A stretch of DNA of 39,277 bases from positions 1 through 39,277 of the forward strand of contig JAHEGU010000030.1 in assembly GCA_024644945.1 (NCBI GenBank), written 5' to 3'. This DNA is from Gammaproteobacteria bacterium. Its GTDB lineage: Bacteria > Pseudomonadota > Gammaproteobacteria > Arenicellales > Poriferihabitantaceae. Positions 8,992 to 18,188 of this stretch are shown piece by piece (the stretch's first letter is position 1; each line of letters opens with the position of its first letter). The notes beneath the pieces were generated by a model that was not told where the DNA came from, made no database searches, and saw only the letters and a list, made by a program, of their open reading frames with translations. The position numbers and the translations under genes are program-made.

Positions 8992-9921
8992 CTAGAATTC
9001 TTTCGTAATCAGCCAGCGGTCATTGTGTCGTTTTAGCATCAATGTTTTTTTCGACGTTTCTTGATGATTGTTCGACTTGTAATGTTGAGTAAAGGACAGG
9101 GTAGCCTGATTCTGATTGAATTCAAGCACTTTTATCGATTCTACTCGGATCCTAATATATTCAGCTTCGGAAAAAATGCGGGACTTTCTCATTTTCCAGG
9201 TAGCGAGATCCAATCCCCCACTCGGCAGAAAGTCCACGTCATAGTGGTCAAAATAAGCATTGATATCCATCTTAGACCAATCAACACTCCAAGACCGTAA
9301 AAAATCCATAATGTTGTCTCTGGAATCATCCTCTGCCACCGTTCCCGGTTCACTCAATTTGAGCGGCTGTTTTGTAGAAGGACTAGCTGTTGTTGTCGCT
9401 GGTTCGAGATTCTCTCTGGCTAAACGGTAAAATCTCTGACTCAGGTCTGCTTTTGAGCCCAGCATTTTATCCGAGGGTGACTGATTTTGCCCTTTGACAT
9501 ATGTTTCCCTGGCGACCTGTATGTAAGTGTCGCCAAGATTCTCGTATGCGCGACTGAATTTAGGAAACTTTACAGTTGTTTCACTAAAAACTTCGATCGC
9601 TTTCCCATACTCTCTTTTGAGTTGATATATCACACCAAGGTTATTCATCGGCTCGGGATTGTGCGGCAATGACTGGATGAGATTGAGATAGAATTCTTCG
9701 GCCTGGTCGAGTCTACGCAATCGAATTAAAATGAACCCCTTTTGAAGAAGCAGTCGTGTATTTTTTGAGTCAGCTGCAAGACCAGATTCTGCTTCGAGTA
9801 AAGCATTTTCATAGTCTCCCTCTAACACCAACTGGTTGACGATCTCCGGACTACTTGCGTTCGCGGCCAGCGCTGATAGAAGCAGGCTGGCCGCAAAAAT
9901 TATTCGATAAAGGTTCACCAT
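8992..9921 (-). CDS. Exported TPR protein with C-terminal NTF2/SnoaL-like domain
   Basis: A 309-residue protein of unknown role. It has a signal peptide (YRIIFAASLLLSALAANA), so it probably acts in the periplasm. At least three tetratricopeptide-like units follow (about residues 30-135), including the segments LVLEGDYENALLEAESGL, LDQAEEFYLNLIQSLPHNPEPMNNLG and YGKAIEVFSETTVKFPKFSRAYENLGD. A linker leads to a domain of about 105 residues starting IMDFLRSWSVDWSKMDINAY. That domain resembles the NTF2-like module at the C-terminus of periplasmic L,D-transpeptidase-associated (Cds6-like) proteins. The catalytic L,D-transpeptidase domain is absent. It may be a peptidoglycan-related scaffold, but this is inference. 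It lies 94 bp upstream of the GDH gene on the same strand and is divergent from rlmD. Confidence 0.78.
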   Translation of the reverse strand: MVNLYRIIFAASLLLSALAANASSPEIVNQLVLEGDYENALLEAESGLAADSKNTRLLLQKGFILIRLRRLDQAEEFYLNLIQSLPHNPEPMNNLGVIYQLKREYGKAIEVFSETTVKFPKFSRAYENLGDTYIQVARETYVKGQNQSPSDKMLGSKADLSQRFYRLARENLEPATTTASPSTKQPLKLSEPGTVAEDDSRDNIMDFLRSWSVDWSKMDINAYFDHYDVDFLPSGGLDLATWKMRKSRIFSEAEYIRIRVESIKVLEFNQNQATLSFTQHYKSNNHQETSKKTLMLKRHNDRWLITKEF

Positions 9922-10050
9922 CGATAAGCTGGTTTTTGTTCAGTTTAATTATATCTCCGTTTGGGTGACGTATGCCTGGCGACCGCACTGGAGATATACT
10001 TATTATTTCGTAGATTACCTGAGTATAAGACCCATTCGAGGAAGTATAAA

Positions 10051-11364
10051 TTGGAGATTAAAAAACGGGAGGCAGTTGTTGACGACCTGTCACACGACGG
10101 CAGAGGGGTACTAAAGCTGGATGGAAAAGTGTATTTCGTTCAGGGGGCGTTGCCTGGGGAACGAATAGAATTTGAGCCTTTCCGCAAGCGTCGGGGTCAA
10201 TTCACTGGCAGGTTATTGTCTGTGCTGTCTGCTTCGCCGCATCGTGTACAACCAGCATGTGAGTATTTCGGCACGTGCGGAGGTTGCACACTTCAACATT
10301 TTACCCCGGACCAACAGCTTGCCTACAAGGAAAAAACGTTGCTTGGGAATCTTTCTCGTATTGGGCGGGTTGAACCTGAAAACCTCCTACCCGCTCTTAG
10401 TGGAGAAAACTGGCATTATCGGCGTAAGGCCAGGCCTGGAGTTAAGTACGTTCCGAAGAAGGGAGGGGTGTTGGTCGGCTTCCGTGAGCTGGGCAATAGT
10501 TATCTTACTTCGTTAAGACAATGTAAAACCTTGGAGCGGCGATTGTCCAATTTACTCGATCCTTTGCACCAGGTTATCGCCCAGACAAGCATCTTTCAGC
10601 AGGTTCCGCAATTAGAGTTTGCGGCCGGTGACAATGCAACTGCCGTAGTGTTGAGACATATGCAGCCGCTTAATCCAAGGGATTTGGATCTGCTTACAAA
10701 ATTTGCACAACATCATCAAGTGCAGCTATTTCTGCAATCAGGTGGACTGGACACCATAAAACCGCTGTGGCCTGAAGTTCCGATACCGCTTTATTACCTG
10801 TTACCAGATTTTGACCTGTCTATCGAATTTTCTCCGTCGGATTTTATTCAGGTTAATGGAACTATAAACCAGTCTCTTATTCAGCAGGCGATAGATTTGC
10901 TCGATCTAAAAGCGCCAGACTGCGTACTCGACCTGTTTTGCGGACTAGGTAATTTTACATTGCCTGTAGCGAAATCCGGAGTGACTGTGACTGGCGTAGA
11001 GGGAGAGCAAGGATTGGTGCAAAAGGGCAGGGCAAATGCGGCTAAGAATAATCTTGACAATGTCAAATTCGTTGAACTAAATCTTTATGGCGAATCGATC
11101 CTTAAGCTTGGGTCATCCAATTATAATAAACTACTCCTGGACCCGCCGCGGTCTGGTGCCGATGAAGTAGTAAAGTATCTGGTGCCCAAAATCCGCCCAC
11201 AGAAGATTGTCTATGTGTCTTGCAATCCTGCAACCCTTGCCAGGGACGCTGAAACGCTAGTCCATCATCATGGATATCGGTTCACTCATGCAGGTGCGAT
11301 AGACATGTTCCCCCACACCGCTCATATCGAGTCCATGGGAGTTTTTGAAAGTGGCGACGCTTAG
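10051..11364 (+). CDS. rlmD: 23S rRNA (uracil-1939-C5)-methyltransferase RlmD
   Basis: A SAM-dependent RNA methyltransferase that makes m5U1939 in 23S rRNA. The reading frame is open from 9961, but a TTG at 10051 is preceded by GAGGAAG (10038-10044). It gives a 437-residue protein, against 433 in E. coli, starting EIKKREAVVDDLSHDGRGV, so it is the preferred start. The domains are an N-terminal TRAM, a [4Fe-4S] cluster site CEYFGTCGGC plus a later Cys in LRQCKTLE, and the SAM-binding VLDLFCGLGNFTLP. LDPPRSGA and the catalytic-cysteine motif YVSCNPATLARDAETL follow. The C-terminus HIESMGVFE is standard. The gene is convergent with rne, with 11 bp between stops and no obvious terminator. Confidence 0.94.
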   Translation: MEIKKREAVVDDLSHDGRGVLKLDGKVYFVQGALPGERIEFEPFRKRRGQFTGRLLSVLSASPHRVQPACEYFGTCGGCTLQHFTPDQQLAYKEKTLLGNLSRIGRVEPENLLPALSGENWHYRRKARPGVKYVPKKGGVLVGFRELGNSYLTSLRQCKTLERRLSNLLDPLHQVIAQTSIFQQVPQLEFAAGDNATAVVLRHMQPLNPRDLDLLTKFAQHHQVQLFLQSGGLDTIKPLWPEVPIPLYYLLPDFDLSIEFSPSDFIQVNGTINQSLIQQAIDLLDLKAPDCVLDLFCGLGNFTLPVAKSGVTVTGVEGEQGLVQKGRANAAKNNLDNVKFVELNLYGESILKLGSSNYNKLLLDPPRSGADEVVKYLVPKIRPQKIVYVSCNPATLARDAETLVHHHGYRFTHAGAIDMFPHTAHIESMGVFESGDA

Positions 11365-11375
11365 CGCGTTTAAGG

Positions 11376-13889
11376 CTATTTTCTGTTACCAATATCGTCG
11401 GGTATATTGTGTTCTGCGTTCTCCATATTCCGTGCATTGCGATGATCTACTGATGACGCAGCAGATTGCATTGGACCGGTATTTATCTGATGCGTATGGG
11501 CGTCGGATGATGGGGGTGCGGCAACACTGCCGGCAGCACTTGCCCTGTTGGAGTTCCCTGCGCGTTCTTGCGGTGCATTTGCTTTATTATCAGTTGGCGT
11601 TCCAGGTTGAGTCATGGACTTAGACTTTTGCTGCCCACCTCGCCCACGCTTCTGACCACGGTGCATTGACGTTCGCTCGCCACTAGACTGCTCTTGGGGC
11701 TGGTTTTGCTGGGCCGGTTTATTCTTAGGCGCGGCGCGCGATTGACCTTGTTTTCGAGCAGCCTCATTGTCTTGGCCCTGCTGGCGACCTCCGCGACTAG
11801 CGTTGCTGCTTTGAGCGCCTTGATTGCCGGTCTTTCGCCGGCCTTGTCCACGGGCTTGCTGGCCATCTCTCCCGGATTGCTGTTCATCTCGTCTGGATTT
11901 CTGGCCATCTTCCCGGGATTGCTGACCGCGGCCACCCTGACCCTGTTTTCGCTTGCCTTGTTGATCGCTGCCCTTTCGACGGCCGCCTTGCCTGCGCCCG
12001 CTTTCTGCCCCTTGTTCTGGCTTTCGGCCGCCGCCTGAGCGGTCGCTTCTATTCCTGTTTTGACTGGTTTGGCGTGCAGTCGAATCGAAATCTCGGGACT
12101 GCTTATCGTCACTCGGAGCTTTACTTTGTTCCGCATTGACTTCCTTAGCGCCGTCTTCCTCAGTGGTAGAACCAAAGAGAGATCTTGCAATTCTCTGCAA
12201 TAACCCGACGGTTTCGCTGCTATCTAGTTCGTTTTCAATTGGCGAGGGCTGCGGTTTTTCGAGAATCGGAGGCGCTGCATGATTAATTTGATCAATCTCA
12301 ATACTGGGCTTTACAGCCTTTGTCGACTTCAAGGCTTCTGTCGGATGTTGTTCTTGTTTTTCGATCTTAATTTCTTGTTTGTAGCTGGGAACTCCACTCA
12401 GTTGGTCGAGTTCTTCACTCCGCAGTCTTCGAAGCTCAAAATGCGGACTGGCAAGTTCATCGCTGGGTACGATAATGACCCTTGACGCCAGCCTCGCTTC
12501 AAGCTGATTCAGCTCGTGTCTTTTTTCGTTTAGCAGGTAGGTTGCCATGTCTAAAGGCAGAGCGACCTGAATGGCTTCAGTATTTTCCTTTAACGCCTCG
12601 TCTTCGATCAATCTGAGCAGGTTGAGTGACGAAGAAACAACGCTGCGGATTGTGCCTGTGCCCTCGCATCGTGGGCATATTCTATAATTTGAATCACTGA
12701 TAGAAGCCCTGAGACGCTGGCGAGACATTTCGAGTAGTCCGAAGCGGGATATTTTTCCTACTTGGACTCGGGCCCGATCAGGTCTTAGTGCTTCCTTCAG
12801 CCTGCTTTCTACGGAACGTTGGTTTTTGTTCGCAGTCATATCAATCAGATCGATAACCACGAGACCGCCTATATCTCGAATTCTAAGCTGCCTTGCGACC
12901 TCTTCGACAGCCTCAAGGTTGGTATGAAAAGCTGTCTCTTCTATATCGCCTCCTTTGGTTGCCCGAGCAGAGTTGACATCTATCGAGATCAAAGCTTCAG
13001 TATGATCGATGACGATAGAACCGCCCGAAGGCAAGCTCACTTCGCGAGTGAAAGCAGATTCAATTTGATTTTCAATCTGAAAACGCGAAAATAATGGCAC
13101 TGAATCGTCGTAGTACTTGAGCCGTGTAAGGTTATGAGGCATGACTTGCGTCATAAATCTCTGAGCGCGCTCATAGATCTCTGAATCATCGATTACTATT
13201 TCGGCAATATCAGCGCTCAAATGATCCCGAATCGCACGAACAATTAGGTTACTCTCCTGGTAGATCAAAAACGGAGCTTTGCGGGCGTCCGCAGCGTCTT
13301 CGATGGAGCGCCATAGCTTCTCCAGGAAATCGAGATCCCACTGCAATTCTTCTGTGGTGCGACCGATGCCCGCAGTGCGGGCGATCAGCGCATGGTCTGA
13401 ATCTATTTCGAGAGTAGCCAGGGAGTCGCGGAGCTCGGCACGGTCTTCACCTGAAATCCGTCTAGAGATTCCGCCTCCTTTTGGATTGTTTGGCATCAAT
13501 ACAAGAAAACGACCTGCAAGACTGATGAAAGTAGTCAAAGCAGCGCCTTTCGTGCCTCTTTCATCCTTATCGACTTGGACGACCATCTCCTGGCCCTCTT
13601 TAATGACCGCGTCGATTTTTACGTTGCTGATCGGTGTCCGTGAATCATAATTCTGGAAGTAGCCCCGGTAGATCTCCTTTAGGGGAAGAAATCCGTGTTT
13701 ATCTGCTCCGTAGTTAACAAATGCGGCTTCGAGGCTCGGTTCGACTTTTGTAACGACAGCTTTGTAAATATTTCCTTTTTTCTCATTCCTTATTGCTGAC
13801 TCAATATCCAGGTCGAGTAGCTTCTGACCATCGACAATTGCAACCCGCAGCTCTTCGGCGTGGGTGGCGTTAAATAACATTCTTTTCAT
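11376..13889 (-). CDS. rne: Ribonuclease E
   Basis: An essential endoribonuclease for mRNA decay and rRNA/tRNA processing, 837 residues. It starts MKRMLFNATHAEELRVAIVDG, followed by the S1 domain. Next come the 5'-sensor and DNase-I-like catalytic region with ISIDVNSARATKGGD (Asp near 303) and VVIDLIDM (Asp near 346). The Zn-link RICPRCEGTG sits near residue 405. The catalytic half is followed by a low-complexity tail. From about residue 590 it is dense in Arg, Gln, Gly and Ser, the likely RNA-binding and degradosome-scaffold region. It is shorter than E. coli RNase E (1061) and no degradosome partner motif was identified. An AAGGA ribosome binding site precedes the ATG. The AU-rich leader hairpin is listed separately. 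Confidence 0.95.
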   Translation of the reverse strand: MKRMLFNATHAEELRVAIVDGQKLLDLDIESAIRNEKKGNIYKAVVTKVEPSLEAAFVNYGADKHGFLPLKEIYRGYFQNYDSRTPISNVKIDAVIKEGQEMVVQVDKDERGTKGAALTTFISLAGRFLVLMPNNPKGGGISRRISGEDRAELRDSLATLEIDSDHALIARTAGIGRTTEELQWDLDFLEKLWRSIEDAADARKAPFLIYQESNLIVRAIRDHLSADIAEIVIDDSEIYERAQRFMTQVMPHNLTRLKYYDDSVPLFSRFQIENQIESAFTREVSLPSGGSIVIDHTEALISIDVNSARATKGGDIEETAFHTNLEAVEEVARQLRIRDIGGLVVIDLIDMTANKNQRSVESRLKEALRPDRARVQVGKISRFGLLEMSRQRLRASISDSNYRICPRCEGTGTIRSVVSSSLNLLRLIEDEALKENTEAIQVALPLDMATYLLNEKRHELNQLEARLASRVIIVPSDELASPHFELRRLRSEELDQLSGVPSYKQEIKIEKQEQHPTEALKSTKAVKPSIEIDQINHAAPPILEKPQPSPIENELDSSETVGLLQRIARSLFGSTTEEDGAKEVNAEQSKAPSDDKQSRDFDSTARQTSQNRNRSDRSGGGRKPEQGAESGRRQGGRRKGSDQQGKRKQGQGGRGQQSREDGQKSRRDEQQSGRDGQQARGQGRRKTGNQGAQSSNASRGGRQQGQDNEAARKQGQSRAAPKNKPAQQNQPQEQSSGERTSMHRGQKRGRGGQQKSKSMTQPGTPTDNKANAPQERAGNSNRASAAGSVAAPPSSDAHTHQINTGPMQSAASSVDHRNARNMENAEHNIPDDIGNRK

Positions 13890-13908
13890 GTAATATCCTT
13901 TTGTAAAA

Positions 13909-13938
13909 ATATATAAATCAATAATTTAACTTATATAT
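13909..13938 (-). promoter_or_regulatory. AU-rich hairpin in the rne leader
   Basis: ATATATAA (13909-13916) and TTATATAT (13931-13938) form a perfect 8-bp all-A/T stem with a 14-base loop. It ends about 20 bases upstream of the rne start and just before its AAGGA ribosome binding site. In E. coli the long rne 5' UTR contains AU-rich hairpins that RNase E binds to autoregulate its own mRNA. The position here fits such a role, but the match is by architecture only. Confidence 0.45.
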
Positions 13939-14821
13939 ATCATGCATTACCTTACCTTCAGGTCAACAAGCAAGCACGTTAACAAAATTGAGAATATCGG
14001 GAAAGAAAACCCTTAGGTACGCTGACCGCTGGCATAACGCCGTAAATGGTCAGGTATTAGCCGGTGAGTGACAATGCAATAAGCATGCACACGCCATAAT
14101 GAACTGATTTTTAGACAGCGCAAGCGAATCAGCATGGACCTGTCAGCTCTGTTTTAGAGCTGGCCTCCGTTTGTGCTATCCGGTTTGCGCCCCATGGTTT
14201 AGATCTGGATCTGGTAAAAATCCACTCCACCATTCCTTCCGCGAATGCCCCGCGAAATTGCCGGCTTAGCCCTCCTATCAACGCCGTACCATAGCGTCAT
14301 CAGCCAAGCGCGTAATATTACATTACGCCGGATACCGGAATTTTTACTGCTGCCAGCGAAACATATCGTCGTGCGGCTATTAAACATCCCGCAAAAATCA
14401 AAATCAGTACATTCCGTTCCACCCTGGAGCTACCCCTTGATCTGCAGCGGGGCGTCCACCAGTCAGGATTCCATAGAAAATCTGTGGTTTAACCTTAACT
14501 CGGTGTATTTACCTGTGAGTGACAACGGTTTAATGTAAGTACCTGTAGCTTTTCAGCCCCGGACGTTCTCCGCCCGTTGTCTGGCACTGGATACTGGAAA
14601 GAGGGTATTTCTCGTTCTTTTTGAGCAGTGCCAGGATCAATCTTTTCTCGTCGCTCAAGTAAACGGATTATCTTACCCATTTAATCTTCGACCGGGAGAA
14701 TATATCAAGGCCAATGCTTTATTACAATTATATTATCTTGGCACCAGAACAGCTTGCAAATAAACGATTGATTTGGCTTGCAAAGCCTTGTCAGAAGGGC
14801 TCCGATCATTATCTGTGGCAA
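13939..14821. other. Non-coding gap of about 880 bp between rne and tRNA-Val
   Basis: No convincing gene was found; the short open frames here have no recognisable family or ribosome binding site. Small hairpins are visible. One is CAGCTCT/AGAGCTG with a GTTTT loop at 14144-14162. Another is GCGTAAT/ATTACGC with a 5-base loop at 14310-14328. The stretch probably contains the rne promoter and a long 5' leader, and may hide a small RNA, but nothing could be assigned. Confidence 0.4.
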
Positions 14822-14850
14822 TTGAATTCGATCACTCGTCTGTGTACACT
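14822..14850 (+). promoter_or_regulatory. Sigma-70 promoter for tRNA-Val with GC-rich discriminator
   Basis: A -35 box TTGAAT (14822-14827) and a -10 box TACACT (14845-14850) are separated by exactly 17 bp. The tRNA 5' end lies 15 bases further on. The stretch after the -10 box (CCCGCGCTCGCTGC) is GC-rich, which is the discriminator type seen in stringently controlled stable-RNA promoters. Confidence 0.65.
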
Positions 14851-14864
14851 CCCGCGCTCGCTGC

Positions 14865-14941
<77 letters not shown>

Positions 14942-15100
14942 GTATTCTTGTCCAAATCTCCTGCTCTGATCTTGATTGACGTGCAGTGCAGGCGGTAAAC
15001 CTGTTGACAAGCGTTTGCCGGTCGCAGATTCCGTATTAAGCTCATCAGGGCGAAGATATACTAAACAAGTGCGCTCCAGCGATATGCCGGATCTGAAATA

Positions 15101-15165
15101 CCAAGCGTCCTTTGCAAGCGCCCTTTGCAAGCGCCCTTTGCAAGCGCCCTTTGCAAGCGCCCTTT
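15101..15165 (+). repeat. 13-bp minisatellite in the thrS leader
   Basis: Four exact tandem copies of GCAAGCGCCCTTT (15114-15165) are preceded by one degenerate copy (15101-15113). The array ends 31 bp before the thrS start codon. It therefore probably lies in the thrS 5' untranslated region, a place where repeat-number change could alter expression. Outside the array, 14942-15100 contains an exact TTGACA hexamer at 15004-15009, but no well-spaced -10 box was found for it. Confidence 0.95.
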
Positions 15166-15196
15166 AGTAGTGGGCGCCACTGAATATTAAGAAAAC

Positions 15197-17098
15197 ATGC
15201 CACAAATAACTCTTCCTGATGGTTCCATCAGGTCTTATGCAGGATCTACCAGCATCTCCGAGATCGCCGCGGATATTGGCCCCGGCCTTTCCAAAGCAAT
15301 GATCGCCGGAAAGGTCAATGGTTTGCTAGTAGATGGAACAGATCCCATCTCTGATGATGCTGCCGTGGTAATTCTGACCAGTAAAGATCCCGAGGGAGTT
15401 GAAATTATTCGACATTCCTGTGCCCACCTTTTAGGTCATGCGATCAAACAGTTATGGCCCGAGAGTAAGATGGCAATTGGCCCGGTAATTGAAAACGGTT
15501 TTTACTATGACGTTGATCTTGAGCAAAGCATTACAGAAGAGGACCTGATTAGTCTTGAGAAAAGGATGCAGGAGCTTGCCGCGACTGACTATCCGGTTAT
15601 TAAAAAAAAGGTGAGCTGGGACAATGCGCTCGATGTTTTTGAGCAAAGAAAGGAACCGTATAAGCAAGAAATTTTGAAACAAGACATTGACCGCAATGAG
15701 AACCCAGGTCTCTATCATCATGAGGAATATGTTGATATGTGCCGAGGGCCCCATGTGCCTCACATGGGATTCTGTCACTTTTTTAAACTGATGCGGGTGT
15801 CCGGTGCATACTGGCGTGGCGATTCTGGCAATAAAATGTTGCAGAGAATTTATGGCACTGCGTGGCCCGATAAGAAACAATTAAAATCTTATCTGACTCA
15901 GCTGGCTGAAGCAGAAAAGCGAGACCATCGAAAAATTGGAAAACAGCTGAACCTTTTTCATATGCAGGAAGAAGCGCCTGGTATGGTGTTTTGGCACGAC
16001 AAAGGTTGGGCACTGTATCAGGTTCTAGAACAGTACATGCGGGGTGAACAAAAAATAAGAGGTTATCGTGAGATCAAAACACCGCAGGTGGTCGATTTTA
16101 CGCTGTGGGAGCGCTCCGGCCACGCGGATAAGTTTGGCGATGATATGTTTGCTGTGGAATCAGAGGGAAGGGATTTCGCACTCAAACCAATGAACTGCCC
16201 GTGCCATGTGCAAATATATAATCAGGGACTGAAGAGCTATCGCGATCTTCCAATGCGATTTTCTGAGTTCGGTTCTTGTCACCGGAATGAATTGTCCGGG
16301 GCTCTGCATGGATTGATGCGCGTGCGGGGTTTTGTCCAGGATGATGGCCACATATTCTGCACCGAGGATCAGATCCAGGAGGAAGTGGCAACGTTCATTG
16401 ATTTTTTACATTCCGTTTATCATGCATTCGGATTTGAAGACATAATCTATCGACTCTCAACCCGACCGGAAAACAGAGTCGGTAACGATGAAGACTGGGA
16501 CCGGGCGGAAGCTGCACTTGCACAGGCGCTAGATGCAAAGGAGTTGCCGTGGAAAGAGCTTCCCGGTGAAGGCGCCTTCTATGGACCTAAAATTGAATTC
16601 TCGCTCAGAGATAGCATTGGACGGGTATGGCAATGCGGGACAATGCAGGTGGATTTTTCCATGCCTGGGCGTCTCGATGCACAGTATGTCGCTGAAGATG
16701 GCTCCAGGCGTGTGCCAGTGATGTTGCATCGTGCAATTCTCGGATCTTTTGAGCGATTTATCGGCATTCTGATAGAACACCATGCAGGAAGATTTCCGGT
16801 TTGGCTGGCGCCGATTCAGGCGATAGTTCTGAATATTTCTGAAAAACAGGAAAAATATGCCCGAGAAATGCAAAAAACCTTGAAAAAACAGGGATTCAGA
16901 GTCGAATCTGACTTGAGAAACGAGAAAATCGGTTTTAAAATCCGCGAGCACACGCTGCAGCGGATTCCCTTTCTTTTGGTCGCGGGAGACCGGGAGGTGG
17001 AAACGAGTACAATTTCAGTTCGGGCGGTAAATGGGGAAGACTTGGGGTCTTTATCTATTGAGGCAGTTACTGAAATATTGCATGGCCATTCGTCATAG
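15197..17098 (+). CDS. thrS: Threonyl-tRNA synthetase
   Basis: A class II synthetase of 633 residues that charges tRNA-Thr. An N-terminal TGS domain covers residues 1-62. The editing domain has the HSCAH site (H73, H77) and DMCRGPH. The catalytic core has the zinc-binding Cys in [10 protein letters not shown], followed by [22 protein letters not shown]. Motif 3 is in [23 protein letters not shown]. The C-terminal anticodon-binding domain follows. The length matches E. coli (642). The start ATG 15197 has only a weak ribosome binding site (TTAAGAAAAC). The E. coli gene is translationally autorepressed, and the repeat-bearing leader here is a candidate site for similar control, though no tRNA-like operator was recognised. 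It leads the thrS-infC-rpmI-rplT-pheST cluster. Confidence 0.97.
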   Translation: MPQITLPDGSIRSYAGSTSISEIAADIGPGLSKAMIAGKVNGLLVDGTDPISDDAAVVILTSKDPEGVEIIRHSCAHLLGHAIKQLWPESKMAIGPVIENGFYYDVDLEQSITEEDLISLEKRMQELAATDYPVIKKKVSWDNALDVFEQRKEPYKQEILKQDIDRNENPGLYHHEEYVDMCRGPHVPHMGFCHFFKLMRVSGAYWRGDSGNKMLQRIYGTAWPDKKQLKSYLTQLAEAEKRDHRKIGKQLNLFHMQEEAPGMVFWHDKGWALYQVLEQYMRGEQKIRGYREIKTPQVVDFTLWERSGHADKFGDDMFAVESEGRDFALKPMNCPCHVQIYNQGLKSYRDLPMRFSEFGSCHRNELSGALHGLMRVRGFVQDDGHIFCTEDQIQEEVATFIDFLHSVYHAFGFEDIIYRLSTRPENRVGNDEDWDRAEAALAQALDAKELPWKELPGEGAFYGPKIEFSLRDSIGRVWQCGTMQVDFSMPGRLDAQYVAEDGSRRVPVMLHRAILGSFERFIGILIEHHAGRFPVWLAPIQAIVLNISEKQEKYAREMQKTLKKQGFRVESDLRNEKIGFKIREHTLQRIPFLLVAGDREVETSTISVRAVNGEDLGSLSIEAVTEILHGHSS

Positions 17099-17183
17099 TC
17101 TCTCCTCCACAGCGGGTGAACTACCTAACAGTGCATCTTGAGAATTTTTCTCGGGATCTTGTGGGGTATTTTGTGTTAATTAC

Positions 17184-17189
17184 AGAGGA
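17184..17189 (+). promoter_or_regulatory. infC ribosome binding site that decides the AUA start
   Basis: AGAGGA lies at 17184-17189, eight bases before ATA at 17198. No ATG, GTG or TTG start exists in frame within a workable distance downstream of it. The first ordinary in-frame candidate (GTG 17249) would remove 17 residues including the conserved RINEQIT segment. Confidence 0.75.
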
Positions 17190-17197
17190 CTCAGACT

Positions 17198-17716
17198 ATA
17201 GCTAAAGCAAAAAAAGTACGCATCAATGAACAGATCACCAGTGATCCGGTGCGTGTAATCGATAGTGAGGGAGAGCAGGTTGGCGTTGTGGCATTGCAAG
17301 AAGCCATTGAGGCTGCCGGAAATGCAACTCTTGATCTAGTAGAAATTTCGCCTAATGCCGATCCGCCAGTATGTCGGATCATGGACTACGGAAAATACCT
17401 CTACAACGAAAGTAAGCAAAAGCACGAAGCCAAAAAGAAACAAAAACAGATCACAGTAAAGGAGATCAAGTTCAGGCCAGGCACAGATGTTGGAGATTAC
17501 GAAATTAAACTGAGAAATTTACGTAGATTCCTTGAGGCAGGTAACAAAACCAAGGTAACCATGCGCTTCAGGGGTCGTGAAATGGCACATAAAGAGTTAG
17601 GGCTTGAAATGTTGAAGCAGGTTGAAGAGGATCTGTCTGAAATTGCTTCTGTGGAACAGGCCGCAACGATGGAAGGACGGCAGATGGTAATGGTAATGGG
17701 CCCGAAGCGGGCCTGA
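17198..17716 (+). CDS. infC: Translation initiation factor IF-3 with probable AUA start codon
   Basis: IF-3 binds the 30S subunit, prevents premature 50S joining and checks start codons. From ATA 17198 the product is 172 residues, against 180 in E. coli, starting (M)[21 protein letters not shown]. The N-domain has [26 protein letters not shown] Lys-rich linker ([25 protein letters not shown]) is followed by the C-domain with [14 protein letters not shown] and [12 protein letters not shown]. An in-frame stop at 17177-17179 limits any longer start. E. coli infC uses AUU, which IF-3 rejects when abundant and so represses its own synthesis. An AUA here would work the same way. A GC hairpin GGCCCG/CGGGCC (17699-17713) overlaps the last codons. 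Confidence 0.93.
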   Translation: MAKAKKVRINEQITSDPVRVIDSEGEQVGVVALQEAIEAAGNATLDLVEISPNADPPVCRIMDYGKYLYNESKQKHEAKKKQKQITVKEIKFRPGTDVGDYEIKLRNLRRFLEAGNKTKVTMRFRGREMAHKELGLEMLKQVEEDLSEIASVEQAATMEGRQMVMVMGPKRA

Positions 17717-17978
17717 GATTATCTGCTTCAGCGCTAGCGGGAGTCCCTAGTGCACAACACTCGTAGTACCTGTCGAACGATTTGAGTTGCACTCTGATCA
17801 GCCTGATAAAGAGTGTAAGATTGTGTATCAGACCTAGTTCTGAAACGCAGATATGAAAAGGTTTCGCCCGTGACCGTTAGGTTGCGAGCAACAATAGGAC
17901 AATCAGCAGTCCAATCCAGAACTGCCTTTGTCAATAACGAAACGCAGTCTGACGACTGCACTAAATACTGGAGCTAAA
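17717..17978 (+). promoter_or_regulatory. Structured infC-rpmI leader, candidate L20 autoregulatory region
   Basis: The 262-bp spacer is long for a ribosomal protein operon and has no gene on either strand that I can support. Visible stems are CACTCT/AGAGTG (17790-17815, 14-base loop) and GCAGTC/GACTGC (17944-17959, TGAC loop). The second lies just before the rpmI ribosome binding site. In E. coli, L20 represses rpmI-rplT translation through RNA structures in this same interval. That role here is inferred from position, not from a matched consensus. Confidence 0.45.
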
Positions 17979-18176
17979 ATGCCTAAGATGAAAACTAATC
18001 GGGGCGCTGCAAAGCGCTTCAAACGAACTGCCTCGGGTAAGTTCAAGCGATCTCAATCGCACCTCCGCCACATTTTGACAAAGAAATCCACCAAGCGTAA
18101 GCGACAGCTTCGCAGTGGTGCAATGATTCATGCGTCTGATCAGGCCTCTGTAAAACAGATGTTGCCGTACAACTAA
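17979..18176 (+). CDS. rpmI: 50S ribosomal protein L35
   Basis: A 65-residue basic ribosomal protein that starts [20 protein letters not shown], the canonical L35 N-terminus. It ends near [17 protein letters not shown]. The start at 17979 has a TGGAG ribosome binding site. The reading frame is open 17 codons further upstream, but that stretch does not belong to the family. It is followed 12 bp later by rplT and is probably translationally coupled to it. Confidence 0.97.
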   Translation: MPKMKTNRGAAKRFKRTASGKFKRSQSHLRHILTKKSTKRKRQLRSGAMIHASDQASVKQMLPYN

Positions 18177-18188
18177 GGGAGAATTAAT

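Noticed and set aside
11612-12190. Long alternative frames opposite to and within the rne C-terminal region
   Set aside because: They are by-products of the biased Arg/Gln/Gly codons of the RNase E tail; the rne frame explains the region.
14144-14162. GTTTTAGAGCTG looks like the start of a type II CRISPR repeat
   Set aside because: It occurs once as the loop and arm of a small hairpin. There is no array, no spacer pattern and no cas gene in the window.
14199-14680. Three short open frames in the rne-tRNA-Val gap
   Set aside because: They overlap each other on opposite strands, lack ribosome binding sites and resemble no known proteins.
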